Positions 17,670 through 27,515 of a stretch of DNA of 64,000 nt are shown in pieces (within the stretch, counting starts at the first letter, position 1; every line of letters begins with the position of its first letter). This DNA is from Helicobacter felistomachi (GTDB taxonomy: Bacteria > Campylobacterota > Campylobacteria > Campylobacterales > Helicobacteraceae): contig NZ_AP028023.1 in the NCBI RefSeq assembly GCF_030296895.1, positions 22,196-86,195 on the forward strand, read 5' to 3'. A program made the translations under genes and the position numbers. Below the pieces are notes generated by a model. The model was not told the origin of the DNA and did no database searches. It saw only the letters and a list, made by a program, of their open reading frames with translations.

Positions 17670-20600
17670 TTAGAAAAACAAATAGTCCGCACAGCCGATA
17701 TAATAGTGATTCAAACTCTCCGCGCTAGAACCTATTTGCTTCAAATGTTCCCTATATCCTAGAAGCACACCTTTATACTTCTGATAATGGTGTAGAGTTT
17801 CTAGGCTTTCTCGAGGCACATCTTTTTCTTTCGTGTAGGCATTAAAACCAAGCCCTTTTTGATCCTCACAAAAGGCGATTTGCTGCTCTAAAAGCTTAAT
17901 TAGTTGCATTAAAGCTCTGTAATTGCGCTGTTGCTCCCAAAAGGGTGTTAAAAGCTCTATCCACACATGGCGTTTGTCAAAAAGTTTCTGGGTTTTGAGC
18001 TTAGTCCCTTTCTCATAAAGTTCTACTAGAGCCACACCACACAGGGTTGAGCCCGCCTTTGTCCCCTTTAATAGAGACTTTTTGCGTTGGTTGTGGTAAA
18101 ACTTTTCGCCTTCATCTTCAGGGTCATCAGGGGCTAAACCTTCTAAATAATCTTCCTCACCCCCATAGATTTCGCCACTAAATTCATCATTGCCTGTTTC
18201 TTCAATGATATTTGCACGCACTTTTTGCAATGCTACAAAAAACCCATGCAATCTTCCATGCAAATCCCCCACTCCTAGTAAATAATGCCCATCCACATAG
18301 CCCTCTTTAATGGCTTGCATAATGTCTTCATAAGCTTCGTTAGCTTGATAGCGCAAGAGATTTTTTTGTTCTCGGCTGTGTAGCAGTACTAAGCTCCACA
18401 CATCAGGGGCTTGACACCCAACATTTATGCGCAAGATTCCCCCCCATGCATGCATGGGCGCATCATCCTTGTTAGCCTGCTTGTTGAAAGCCTCTAAAAT
18501 TTCCTCAAATTCGCTCTGTTCCCAAGCCTTAATAGAACCAAACCATCTCCCTCGATTCTCTCCCTGTTCAAAGACCCAATCTTCTATCACCACACCCTCA
18601 TATTTTCTAAAAACTCCCCCACCTGCGGGTTTGCTCATTGAAAAAATACACTCTAGCCCCTCTTTTATCTCTGAACTCTTTAAGGGGGAATTATAATTAG
18701 GTTGCGGTTCTTGTTGTAATCTTTCCTGCAAGCTATCTGTGTAAGCATTTAAAGCATTATCTGCCAAATAGCTTCCATAGTAGGCCTGCAAAGAGCCTAA
18801 GTCTTTGGCCTTTTCAAAGCACACCATTGCCCCTATGGGATCAGGGGGCACGACAACCCCCAGTAAGCTCATCTTGCCTAGTTCTAGCCACGCAGAGGCA
18901 TTGTTTTTATCCTTAGCCTCCATGTAGTCTTTAAAGGCTTGTTTAGTATTGTTGTCATATTGCCACAGGGGTTTAACTTTTTCTTCTGTGGCTTGGGGTT
19001 TTTCTTGAGACTTGTCTTGAGATAGACTAGCGTTTTCAAGAAAATCAGGCACGAAACTAACCGGTCCCCATTGCTTAGGGTCTTTAGCTTGGCAGGCCTG
19101 ATGGAGAGCCTTCTCATAGGTCTTAGCCTGTTCTAAATCGTGGGCATATTGCGCACTCAAAGCGACATTAGGCATTTTTTTAAGCAATTCTTGTTGGGCT
19201 TGCAATAAGTCGATCAGAGGATCAAGCGCAGCATTGAAATGGCATTGCAAAGCCTTTTTAAAACAAGTAATGGCATTGTGGTTAGCCTCTAGGTTTGCAC
19301 TCTTTTTTTGCTTAGCGGGTAAAGATTTGCACATTTGCGCAAACTGATCTAGATACATGTGCCCTAGCTCTAGGGCACAACGCCCACTGCCTAACTCTAC
19401 GCCATCTTGGTAAGCCTCTTTGGCATTCTCGTAGGCTTTTTGATAATCCTCTTTTTTGGGCTTGCCATAAACTGTATCAATGGTCTTAAGCATGTTTAAA
19501 TGCAAACGGGCATTCAAGCCATCCATAGTGGCATAAACACCATCATCAAAGAGGTCTTCAAAACAAGGTTCAATGTAGTTCTCTCTGTATTCTGTATCAA
19601 CACCATATTCTTCATCTATGTGACCTTCGTAACTAAAGTGGTGTTCATGCAAACACTCCCCTTGAACCTCTTCGAGCATGACTTGCGCCTCTGCATCTGC
19701 CTCTTTAGGGTCTTTGATATAGGTTTCAAAGCTAAAAAACCTATGGGCTTGCGTGCGCTCTGATGCAGGTGCGTTTTTCACAAGGGTATCGTTCAAAGTA
19801 TACATCTCGCTGCTAAAACTGTTAAGATGTCTGAGCTTTTCTAACCCCACATAGGCACATACATCGCCCAACACCAAAGCCTTTGTAAAACACTCAAACG
19901 CTTGTTGCTTTTCTTCCAAATCTAAATACAATAGTCCTAAATGGGTCAAAGCTCTGATCGAACCTAGTTCGATCGCCTTGTCAAAATAGGAATGAGCAAG
20001 ATCACTAGATTTGGGTAACACGATGCCCTGAGCGGCCATTTTGCCTAACTCCAAACATGCTTCAGCATTGTGCACACTCTCTTTGGTATAGTCTGCATAG
20101 GCTTGGAGATTATCACCCTCGTAATCCCATAGGGGTCTAATGGCATCTCCCTCCTCGTATCTTCGTTTTTCTTGTGCAAGTTTTTCTTTTAAAAACTCTC
20201 GGATTTGCTCTACAGCTTTCAGGTCATCATTCTCCTGCGGGGCACTCAGGTGTTCTAATTTATCCAATTCAGCCCCTAAAGTGCTAAGAACTTCCTCTCT
20301 TTCTGCATTAGATTTTTCTTCAATTCCTGAAACACTATAACATAAACCATTCTCCAAAATAAAAAGAGATTCTCTAAGCATTTTATCGGTGTTTTCATCA
20401 AGGTCTTTTTTAGATAGCAAGTCGCGAACACTCGAACTTAGAGCTTTTAAAGAGGTCTCCACACTATCTCTGAGTTTAGAGTGCAAATCTCGATCGACTA
20501 TTCCTTCTGCTTGGAGTTTTTGATAAGTGGGCTCTAGGTTTAAAAAAGCCTCTGTAATTTCTTGCAAAGCAATTTGCAAAATGGACTTAAAAGTGTCTAG

Positions 20601-21782
20601 GGCAAATTGTAGATTTGGGGCTTCATTGAAATTTAAAAAGCTTTCTTCCAAAGGCTTTAACACCTCATTGTCTAGGGCTTTTTTAAAAGCGGGAGTGTTG
20701 TATTTGTTGGTCTTTAAATCTTCTCTTTTGCTCCATAAAGTGCCTTGCACTTGGCGCACTTGAGCCACACCTAAACTCGCATCCACCACTTGCAACAAAG
20801 CCTGCACCTCTAAGATCAAGCCCTTGCACGCTTCTTCAAAGGGCTTTTTGATCTGCTCTTCTTGCTCCCAAGTGATGCCCTCTTGGTTTAAAAGGGCATT
20901 GCACTCTTGTAACCTCTCTTGGCATTGGATGATGCGTTGTTCCAACACCCCTTTAGCCTCTAACACTTTTTCATCGGCGTTTTTAATGCGAGCCACTGCC
21001 TCTTGAAACCCTAAGAGTTGTTTTAAACCCTCCTCATTATCTAAAGAAAAGCTATCGGCATATGCGCCTGTGTATTTATCAACCAGAGAGCGCAATGCAC
21101 CCGCCCTAGAAATGCGCACTGTGTATTGGAGCATTTTTTTTAGGCTGTTTTCAAGAGAATCTAGGCTTGAACTCAATGCACACCAAGCCTTATAAGCCTC
21201 CCCATCAATATTGCCATAGCCAATGCTTTTTTTGCCCTTTGCCTTGCACTCTTCCTTGTAAAGCTGGATAAAAGTGCTGTAAGCCTCTTGGCACGCCAGC
21301 CTTTTGAGCTCTATAAAGTGTGCCCACCCCTTCAGCCTCTCTGGCTCTGTGAGTTTGGGGGATGAGGCTAACAAATCAGCCACGCCCCTAGAAAAGCCAT
21401 TGAGTTTGTCTTGAAACTTTTGTCTGTCTTTTTGGTAGGTGCCTAAGTCTGGAACATCGTATTTTTCAACCATCCAATCCCGATAACACTTGTCCAAGGC
21501 TTCTTTAGTGTCCTTATCCTCAATGTTCCACCTGTATAGATTTAAAACCTCTAGGGGTTCATAATCTAAGAGATCACAGAGGACTTGGCGTTTGGCTTTA
21601 AAGACTTGCTTTTGCCGTTCTTGTTGGTCCTCAAGGGGTTTATACTGCGCCCAAAGTTCCTTAAAGGTTTTGTAATGGGACATTAGGTCTGCATAGATTT
21701 GGCATGCTTGATGGTCTTCATATGCCTGTGTAGCGATGCTTGTCTGTAATTGCGCAGCAATTTCTAAAACATTGAACATCAT
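17670..21782 (-). CDS. Giant Sel1-repeat protein, copy 2
   Basis: 1370 aa from ATG 21782, chosen because AGGGGTGAG precedes it and seven bases separate it from the upstream DUF285 stop. It starts MMFNVLEIAAQLQ, like MLDVLKIA of copies 1 and 3. Residues about 30-600 are charged helical repeats. From about 640 come Sel1-like repeats (ACLELGKMAAQG, then YFDKAIELGSIRALTHLGLLYL). A second Sel1-like set (WLELGKMSLLG) lies near 970-1030. No signal peptide or membrane segment. Last gene of a leftward operon (27373-17670) with a Sel1 paralogue, a HARE-HTH nuclease-like protein, a 65-aa protein and a DUF285 protein. Probably a protein-binding scaffold; function unknown. Confidence 0.85.
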   Translation of the reverse strand: MMFNVLEIAAQLQTSIATQAYEDHQACQIYADLMSHYKTFKELWAQYKPLEDQQERQKQVFKAKRQVLCDLLDYEPLEVLNLYRWNIEDKDTKEALDKCYRDWMVEKYDVPDLGTYQKDRQKFQDKLNGFSRGVADLLASSPKLTEPERLKGWAHFIELKRLACQEAYSTFIQLYKEECKAKGKKSIGYGNIDGEAYKAWCALSSSLDSLENSLKKMLQYTVRISRAGALRSLVDKYTGAYADSFSLDNEEGLKQLLGFQEAVARIKNADEKVLEAKGVLEQRIIQCQERLQECNALLNQEGITWEQEEQIKKPFEEACKGLILEVQALLQVVDASLGVAQVRQVQGTLWSKREDLKTNKYNTPAFKKALDNEVLKPLEESFLNFNEAPNLQFALDTFKSILQIALQEITEAFLNLEPTYQKLQAEGIVDRDLHSKLRDSVETSLKALSSSVRDLLSKKDLDENTDKMLRESLFILENGLCYSVSGIEEKSNAEREEVLSTLGAELDKLEHLSAPQENDDLKAVEQIREFLKEKLAQEKRRYEEGDAIRPLWDYEGDNLQAYADYTKESVHNAEACLELGKMAAQGIVLPKSSDLAHSYFDKAIELGSIRALTHLGLLYLDLEEKQQAFECFTKALVLGDVCAYVGLEKLRHLNSFSSEMYTLNDTLVKNAPASERTQAHRFFSFETYIKDPKEADAEAQVMLEEVQGECLHEHHFSYEGHIDEEYGVDTEYRENYIEPCFEDLFDDGVYATMDGLNARLHLNMLKTIDTVYGKPKKEDYQKAYENAKEAYQDGVELGSGRCALELGHMYLDQFAQMCKSLPAKQKKSANLEANHNAITCFKKALQCHFNAALDPLIDLLQAQQELLKKMPNVALSAQYAHDLEQAKTYEKALHQACQAKDPKQWGPVSFVPDFLENASLSQDKSQEKPQATEEKVKPLWQYDNNTKQAFKDYMEAKDKNNASAWLELGKMSLLGVVVPPDPIGAMVCFEKAKDLGSLQAYYGSYLADNALNAYTDSLQERLQQEPQPNYNSPLKSSEIKEGLECIFSMSKPAGGGVFRKYEGVVIEDWVFEQGENRGRWFGSIKAWEQSEFEEILEAFNKQANKDDAPMHAWGGILRINVGCQAPDVWSLVLLHSREQKNLLRYQANEAYEDIMQAIKEGYVDGHYLLGVGDLHGRLHGFFVALQKVRANIIEETGNDEFSGEIYGGEEDYLEGLAPDDPEDEGEKFYHNQRKKSLLKGTKAGSTLCGVALVELYEKGTKLKTQKLFDKRHVWIELLTPFWEQQRNYRALMQLIKLLEQQIAFCEDQKGLGFNAYTKEKDVPRESLETLHHYQKYKGVLLGYREHLKQIGSSAESLNHYYIGCADYLFF

Positions 21783-21789
21783 CTCACCC

Positions 21790-22948
21790 CTACTCATCTT
21801 CTTTATACCACTCAGGCAATTTTTCGAGTGCGCTACACTTTGCAAACACGTGCCACATATATTTCACATTTGACACATCCCAGTTGTCTAGGGGTTGGTT
21901 GAAGGTGGTGCAACTGTCAAACATGCATCTCATGCTCTCCACATTTGACACATCCCACTTTTCTAATGGTTGATTGAAGTTGGTGCAGTGATCAAACATA
22001 CCAGCCATCTTCGTAACCTTTGATACATTCCACTTGTCTAGTGGTTGGTTGAATTTTTTGCAACCACAAAACATGTTGCGCATATCTGTAACTCCAGATA
22101 TGTCCCAATTGTTTAAAGGCTGGTCAAAGTTTTCGCACCCTTCAAACATATGACTCATGTCCACTACACGTGACACATCCCACTTTTCCAAAGGCTGATT
22201 GAAGTTTTCACAATCTTTAAACATCCCGCTCATATCTGCCAAATTAGATACATCCCACTTATCTAGGGGTTGGTTGAAGGTTTCGCAACTAGAGAACATC
22301 TCACTCATATTCTCAACCCTAGACACATCCCAACTCTCTAAAGATTGGTTGAAGTTGGTGCAACCATAAAACATCCTACCCATGTTTGTGGTATTTGACA
22401 CATCCCAGTTATCCAAGGGCTGATTGAAGTTGGTGCACTCATAGAACATGTCCCGCATGTTTGTGGTATTTGACACATCCCAGTTATCCAAGGGCTGGTT
22501 GAAGTTGGAGCACCCTTTAAACATCTCACGCATATCTGTCACATTAGAGACATTCCACTTCTCTAAGGGGCTGATTGAAGTTGGTGCAACTAGAAAACAT
22601 TTCCTTTACATTCGTGACTTTTGACACATTCCAGCTCTCCAAAGGTTGATTGAAGTTTTTGCAATCACGAAACATGCAGTGCATATTCGTAACCCCAGAT
22701 ACATCCCAGCTTGAAATGTCGTGGTTGAAATGTTTTGCACCATCAAATATTGCTGCCATATTTTTGACATGACTCACATCCCAAGTTTCTAAGCCTTCAA
22801 AATTTTGACGTGGACTTTGATAAAACACCCATTGCATATCCTCCACTGCACTCACATCAATCTCTCCTAAATGCACTTTTTCATCTTTGACAAGCTCTAT
22901 GAGCTCTTCTCTTGTCTTGGGAAAATAGCGTTTTTGTGTGGTTGCCAT
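21790..22948 (-). pseudogene. DUF285 (BspA-like) repeat protein gene with a one-base frameshift
   Basis: Two frames, 22948-22544 and 22542-21790, join by removing one C from a C4 run near 22570, changing NQPLREVECL-stop to NQPLEKWNVS. The joined product is about 385 aa. Conserved N-terminus (KRYFPKTREELIELV, VHLGEIDVSA), then tandem 25-residue repeats with FNQPLDNWDVS and M..MF. No signal peptide, unlike surface BspA proteins. AAGGAT lies before ATG 22948. It is upstream of and coupled to Sel1 copy 2. The intact relative is at 62503-63870. The shift may be phase variation or error. Confidence 0.8.
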
Positions 22949-22978
22949 TGTTTATCCTTTTTTTAAAATTTTGTGGGC

Positions 22979-23020
22979 GGATAGCTTGTGGCTATCCTAA
23001 AGGCGTGCCCTAGTTAGGGC
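22979..23020. terminator. Two perfect hairpins between operon genes
   Basis: GGATAGC-n5-GCTATCC (22979-22997) and GCCCTA-GT-TAGGGC (23007-23020) in the gap between the 65-aa gene and the DUF285 gene. No long T run. They may be RNA-processing or attenuation elements rather than terminators. Confidence 0.4.
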
Positions 23021-23033
23021 TTGAAATAGGGGT

Positions 23034-23231
23034 TCAGCCTACATGAAAACCTGTTTGGTGTCCTTTTTCGTCATAGGTATAGACCCCACCACTCCTTTTA
23101 AGGGTTACAGAAGTTGCCGTAAATCCTACAAGCACATCTGTCGAACTCACGGTTCTTTGGAACAATTGTTTGCCTTTTTCATCCCGTACATGGAGTGCGC
23201 CACTTCTAATTTCCGCTGATCCAATCGCCAT
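23034..23231 (-). CDS. 65-aa predicted beta-strand protein
   Basis: Starts MAIGSAEIRSGALHV with AAGGAA upstream. It contains two similar halves around DEKGKQLF and YDEKGHQTGF separated by GFTATSVTLKRSG. This resembles a widespread family of small hypothetical bacterial proteins with YDEKGRQ-type repeats, whose role I do not know. It lies inside the leftward operon between hairpin-containing gaps. Confidence 0.6.
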   Translation of the reverse strand: MAIGSAEIRSGALHVRDEKGKQLFQRTVSSTDVLVGFTATSVTLKRSGGVYTYDEKGHQTGFHVG

Positions 23232-23288
23232 CGTTTTTCCTTTTTTAATTTAAGCTTTGTTTCATTTCTCACACACAACCAAAACCCC

Positions 23289-23317
23289 TAGCTCTTAAGA
23301 GCTAGCCTTATTAAGGC
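23289..23317. terminator. Two perfect hairpins between operon genes
   Basis: TAGCTCTT/AAGAGCTA (23289-23304) and GCCTTA-T-TAAGGC (23305-23317) in the gap upstream of the 65-aa gene. Together with 22979-23020 they bracket that small gene on both sides. Confidence 0.4.
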
Positions 23318-23347
23318 AGCACAGACATAACCACTCCTTTCTATGGG

Positions 23348-24322
23348 TTAGCTCTCTTGTGGCTCTAGTTTTAAAATCTCCACCTTGATGTATTCTTCTA
23401 AGCTCTTAGGGCTTAGGACACTGTCAAAGGCCTGGAAGTTTGTTTGTTCGCTCATATTTGCCTTAATCGCTCCGTGGTAAAGACTCAAGGCTTTTAAAAA
23501 CTCTTGAAAATCAGGAGAGTTTTTAGACAACTCGCCTAGCATCGTGTGGTCTAAATTGTCTTTAAACCTTGCATTTAAGAGCACCTGACTTTTTTTCAAG
23601 TCCTCAGTGTTTAACACAATCACACCTATGCCAAAGCTTGCGTGCAATCGTTTGAGCAAATCCATTAAATCGTTGTCCCCAGTGTTTAGCTTTTCAGCCA
23701 CTAAATAACCCTCGTTGGCCCAAGAGCTGTTGCTGATGGCTTGGAAGTAATGTTCTCTACAGTTGCTTAAATCCACTTGCTTTTTGAGTTCAAAAGAAAA
23801 GAGTTTCAAGGGCAAAATATCAAAGTTCTCCACAAACTCACGCAAAGCCGGATCGAAGTTCTTATACGCAAAACTTGCCCCTACCATATCTGGATAAAGC
23901 CAAGAGTTTTTGCCCTGTTTGGCTTTGAGCGCACTTTCGTGTTTAATGGTCTTGGTGTGTGCACCCCATTTGTGTTGGACAAAGTAGGCTAGTAGAGGGT
24001 GCAATGTGCGTTCGTGATGGGTTTCTGTTTTATGAGAAGCTGAGGAGCTTAGTTGGGTTGTGCTCTCAACTACATTGTCCGCATATTCTTTAAGGGCAAT
24101 GCTGATGGGTTTGCCCTCCACTTGCACAAAGGGCACTTCCTCCCCATTTTTTAAAGCCTTATACGCAGGGAAGTAAGTCAAATGCTCGGCTGTGCTAAAC
24201 ATTTTGTCGATCTTGTGTGCTTTATGGAGTTCTTGCGCCCTTGTGTAAAGATCGTAAATCGACACAGGGGCTTTGGCTTCTTTGAGCACAGCTAGGACAA
24301 TTTCTAGGTAGTCTTGTTTCAT
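23348..24322 (-). CDS. HARE-HTH protein with PD-(D/E)xK-like nuclease domain
   Basis: 324 aa. Residues 1-75 look like a HARE-HTH (MKQDYLEIVLAVLKEAKAPV, ending FVQVEGKPISIAL), a DNA-reading wing found with restriction and modification proteins. Residues 110-215 fit a PD-(D/E)xK fold: E129 (IKHES), D145 (LYPDMVG) and ExK at 178-180 (FSFELKK), followed by a helix and WANEGYLVAE. It resembles the COG2958/HrgA-like group that in H. pylori occupies a restriction-gene locus; that naming is tentative. The start follows AAGGAAAA, nine bases after the upstream Sel1 gene. Suggests a DNA-targeting function within the Sel1/DUF285 operon. Confidence 0.7.
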   Translation of the reverse strand: MKQDYLEIVLAVLKEAKAPVSIYDLYTRAQELHKAHKIDKMFSTAEHLTYFPAYKALKNGEEVPFVQVEGKPISIALKEYADNVVESTTQLSSSASHKTETHHERTLHPLLAYFVQHKWGAHTKTIKHESALKAKQGKNSWLYPDMVGASFAYKNFDPALREFVENFDILPLKLFSFELKKQVDLSNCREHYFQAISNSSWANEGYLVAEKLNTGDNDLMDLLKRLHASFGIGVIVLNTEDLKKSQVLLNARFKDNLDHTMLGELSKNSPDFQEFLKALSLYHGAIKANMSEQTNFQAFDSVLSPKSLEEYIKVEILKLEPQES

Positions 24323-24331
24323 AGGTTTTCC

Positions 24332-27300
24332 TTAGAAAAGTAGACATTTGTTGTAGTTTTTGTAATACTGACTCAGTTGTTGTGCGCTTTCTTGTCCACC
24401 CAATAGTTTATGGTAATCCTTGCGCTCTTTTAGGCATTGTTTGTAATACCCAAAAGTTTCCAAATCGGCTTTTACGATGTCCTTTTGTTTAAGGCTAGAA
24501 TCAAAACCCTTGCTCTCCTCACAAAAAGCAATTTGCGCCTCTAAAAGTTCTAAAAGTTTGCTTAAAACACGGTGGTGTCGTTGCTCTTGCCAAAAAGGTT
24601 TTAACAGTGCGATCCACTCGCAGCGTTTAGCAAGAAGTGCGCTGGGCTCTATATCCTTACCTTCCTTGCTTTGACGCTCAATCTCTTGTTGCTGGATTTT
24701 CACCCAAGCCACAGCACACAAGCAATCTCCAAACTCTAAGCCCTTTTGTAGGCTCTCTTTGATCTTGCTGTTATAAAACTTTGTGCGCTCCTCTTCCTCA
24801 TACCAAATCCGCCAATCCTCAGGCACTAACCCCTCTACATACTCATCCTCACAACTATTCCCCTGATCACTGCTGCACACGCTATCCATCGAATCATAAA
24901 ACCCATATAAGCCCAAGAGCGCCTCGTTTTCGTTTAAAATCTTAGAGCGATCTTCATACAGCAACTCTTCGCCCCCCAAGAAATAATACGCCTGTATGTA
25001 GCCCCCTTTAATCGCCTTTTGCATCGCATCATAAGCCCGATTAGAGTATAGGCGTAAGCGGTCATCGTGCTCATAGCTTTCCTCCAAATACCAATAGGGA
25101 CTTTCTTCTAGACTGCCCGCATTAATCATATAAAGTCCCAGCCATGCACTCGCCTGTGCATCTCCACTTTCTGCTTGTTTCTTTAAGGTATCTATAATTT
25201 CCTCGTAAAATTCTACTTCGCATTCTTCAAATGCAAAATCTAACCCGGCTCGACCCTCACCATTAGCAACTAGATCGGTAGAAAACGCCACAGGTTTGCT
25301 AGGCATCTTAATCCCTTCTTCCTCAAAATTTTCATTGATCAAGTTTTGTCCTACTTTTGCCTGTTCTGAGCCTAGTTCCGTAGCCTTTTTAAAGTGCTCT
25401 AAAGCTTTATGTGGATTAGGAGCGACAAAAACCCCCTGCAAATACATTTTACCCAGCTCTAGCCACGCAATAGGGTCATTTTGTTCTAGGGCTTTGGTAT
25501 AGTCCTCAAAGGCTTGTTTGGTGTTTCTACCATATTGCCATAGAGGTTTTGTAGTGCTTGACTTGGGTTTAGGTTTGGCTGTGTCTAAAGCGGTGTTTGC
25601 AAAAAAGGCTGGGGAGAAACTAAAGTCTATAGGAGTTAATGTCTCTTTCTTATTTCTAGTCAAAGCACCCTCTAATGCCTTAGCAAAGGCTTTAGCTTCT
25701 TTTAAGTCATTAGTACATTGTCCGCTAAGCGCGTCTTGGTTGTACAAGTCTTTTAGCCCCTCTTTTAAAATCTCTTGTTGTTCCTCTAGGAGTTTCATTA
25801 AGGGTACTATAGCGGTGTTGTGGTGCAAGCCTAAAGCCTTTTTAAAGTAACCAATTGCCTCATAATTGGCTTCCAATTGGGTCAATCTTTCATTTTTAAA
25901 TACGCCTTTTTTTTGCGCATCTTTAAAGTGTGCCAACGCTCCTTGCCCCAACTCCAGCGCACATGCACCATTACCTAAAGCCAAGCCCTCAAGGTAACCT
26001 GCCTTCTCCCTATCATCGCACTCTTGCGCTTCATCCTTAGAGAGTCTTCCAAAGACTTTTAAAATCGCCGAGCGCACACCTGCCCCAAGCCTAGCCTCTA
26101 AAGCGCACGCCCGTGCATAGCCTGATAGGGTGTTTCCATAAGGGTTAATCTCAAATTTCCAACGCGCTTTCATCTCCTCATAGGCAGGAACGATTTTTGC
26201 CTCTGCGAAACACTCATCCACATAACCCTCTTCAGCGACATAGTCCCTGTATTTGAAATGGTGTTGATACAAACACTCTGCACTCACACACGCTAGTAAA
26301 AAGCGAGCGCGAGCATCTAAACTTTGTGAGTCATACACCCCTTTTTCAAACTCTAAATAATCCAACCCTAAAGCGTGGTTCTTAGAACACAGGGCATCGT
26401 TAAACGCCTGCATTTCCTCTCTTAACCCCTCGCCAATTTTTCTCTCCTTGCAAAGGTGTGCGATTTTCTCCATCCCTACATAAGCGACCACATCGCCCAA
26501 GATTAAAGCCTGTTTGAGATAGCCCCAAGCCTCCCTAGTGTCCTGCTCTGTGATCTCTGCCCTGTTCAAGTAAGATAAGCCCAATTCAGTAACTGCCCGA
26601 ATTGAGCCTAACTCAATGGCTTTTTTAAAATACTCCCTAGCATGTTCTAAAGAGTAGGGCAAGACCACGCCTTGCAATGCCATTTTGCCCAGCTCTAAAA
26701 AGCCTTCTGCATTGTCTTGTTCTGTGGCTTTAAGATAATCTTTGTAGGCCGACAGATTGTCGCCTTGATAAAACCAAAGAGGTTTGATTAGATCTATGTA
26801 GGGCGTGCTGGCTTTAAGAATTGCCATCGCTTTATCTAAGCGGGGCAACTCATCATCTAATATTCCTAACAATTCTAAAATGCCTTTAGCAAAGGCTCTT
26901 TGTAAGGTTTGCCGTGCCTCCTCTAAATCTTTACCCTCAAACTTTTCTTCTTTTTGTTCTCGGCTTTTGTTGTAGGTATCTTTTTTAAGCTCGAGTTTTT
27001 GCTTAAAATCCTCCAAGTGTTTAAAGCTGGATTGAAAGCCCTGTGCGATCAAACATTCTTCAGGGTCTAGGCGTTTTAAGAGAGCCTTTATGGTGTCTTT
27101 AGTGCTCTCAAGAGTTTTTTCTAAAGACTTAGTGTCGTAAGGTTCTAGTTTTTTATCTGTGTTTGCCTTTTCTTTGAGTGCTTGCACAGCTTCTTTTAGT
27201 TCTTTCAAACACACTTTGAGATTTAAAAAATCTTCACACAGAACACTTCGTTCTTGCTCTTTGGCGTGTTTGTCTTTTAAAAACTCTTGGATTTTATCCG

Positions 27301-27373
27301 CATCTATGGAGACTTTGGCTTCTTTGCCCTCTTGCTTAGCAATGAGAGTGTCGGCAATTTCTAGGGTGTTCAT
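24332..27373 (-). CDS. Giant Sel1-repeat protein, operon-leading paralogue
   Basis: 1013 aa from ATG 27373, with GGGGG upstream. N-terminus MNTLEIADTLIAKQ matches the other copies' start. Residues about 20-170 are coiled-coil. Sel1-like repeats run from about 190 (FLELGKMALQG, then FKKAIELGSIRAVTELGLSYL), and again near 620-680 (WLELGKMYLQGVFV, HFKKATELGS). Acidic patches are frequent. It ends QYYKNYNKCLLF, similar to YYIGCADYLFF in copy 2. First gene of the five-gene operon, directly behind the G-tract leader. Cytoplasmic by sequence; function unknown. Confidence 0.87.
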   Translation of the reverse strand: MNTLEIADTLIAKQEGKEAKVSIDADKIQEFLKDKHAKEQERSVLCEDFLNLKVCLKELKEAVQALKEKANTDKKLEPYDTKSLEKTLESTKDTIKALLKRLDPEECLIAQGFQSSFKHLEDFKQKLELKKDTYNKSREQKEEKFEGKDLEEARQTLQRAFAKGILELLGILDDELPRLDKAMAILKASTPYIDLIKPLWFYQGDNLSAYKDYLKATEQDNAEGFLELGKMALQGVVLPYSLEHAREYFKKAIELGSIRAVTELGLSYLNRAEITEQDTREAWGYLKQALILGDVVAYVGMEKIAHLCKERKIGEGLREEMQAFNDALCSKNHALGLDYLEFEKGVYDSQSLDARARFLLACVSAECLYQHHFKYRDYVAEEGYVDECFAEAKIVPAYEEMKARWKFEINPYGNTLSGYARACALEARLGAGVRSAILKVFGRLSKDEAQECDDREKAGYLEGLALGNGACALELGQGALAHFKDAQKKGVFKNERLTQLEANYEAIGYFKKALGLHHNTAIVPLMKLLEEQQEILKEGLKDLYNQDALSGQCTNDLKEAKAFAKALEGALTRNKKETLTPIDFSFSPAFFANTALDTAKPKPKSSTTKPLWQYGRNTKQAFEDYTKALEQNDPIAWLELGKMYLQGVFVAPNPHKALEHFKKATELGSEQAKVGQNLINENFEEEGIKMPSKPVAFSTDLVANGEGRAGLDFAFEECEVEFYEEIIDTLKKQAESGDAQASAWLGLYMINAGSLEESPYWYLEESYEHDDRLRLYSNRAYDAMQKAIKGGYIQAYYFLGGEELLYEDRSKILNENEALLGLYGFYDSMDSVCSSDQGNSCEDEYVEGLVPEDWRIWYEEEERTKFYNSKIKESLQKGLEFGDCLCAVAWVKIQQQEIERQSKEGKDIEPSALLAKRCEWIALLKPFWQEQRHHRVLSKLLELLEAQIAFCEESKGFDSSLKQKDIVKADLETFGYYKQCLKERKDYHKLLGGQESAQQLSQYYKNYNKCLLF

Positions 27374-27381
27374 ACAACCCC

Positions 27382-27483
27382 CTAACCTGCAAAGCTAGCC
27401 AAGCTAGCCCCACAGACAACTAAAATAACAACACTAGAGAGAGTTACCCCCCCCCCCCGCACAGCGCAAGTAGAGCTAGGCAT
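27382..27483 (-). CDS. Possible leader peptide reading through the G tract
   Basis: 33 aa: MPSSTCAVRGGG, then a hydrophobic run (VVILVVCGASLASFAG). AAAGGAAA lies upstream, and its stop is eight bases before ATG 27373. With 12 or 15 G the frame reads on; with 23 G (copy 1) it stops directly after the tract. Translation is unproven. Confidence 0.28.
   Translation of the reverse strand: MPSSTCAVRGGGVTLSSVVILVVCGASLASFAG
27447..27458. repeat. C12 homopolymer (G12 in the leader of the Sel1 operon)
   Basis: Twelve C on the + strand in a context identical to the C23 (5579) and C15 (44594) tracts. It lies 74-85 bases upstream of ATG 27373 and inside the predicted 5' UTR. Confidence 0.97.
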
Positions 27484-27515
27484 AGATTTCCTTTTTTTAG
27501 AAAAATAAAAAGGCT

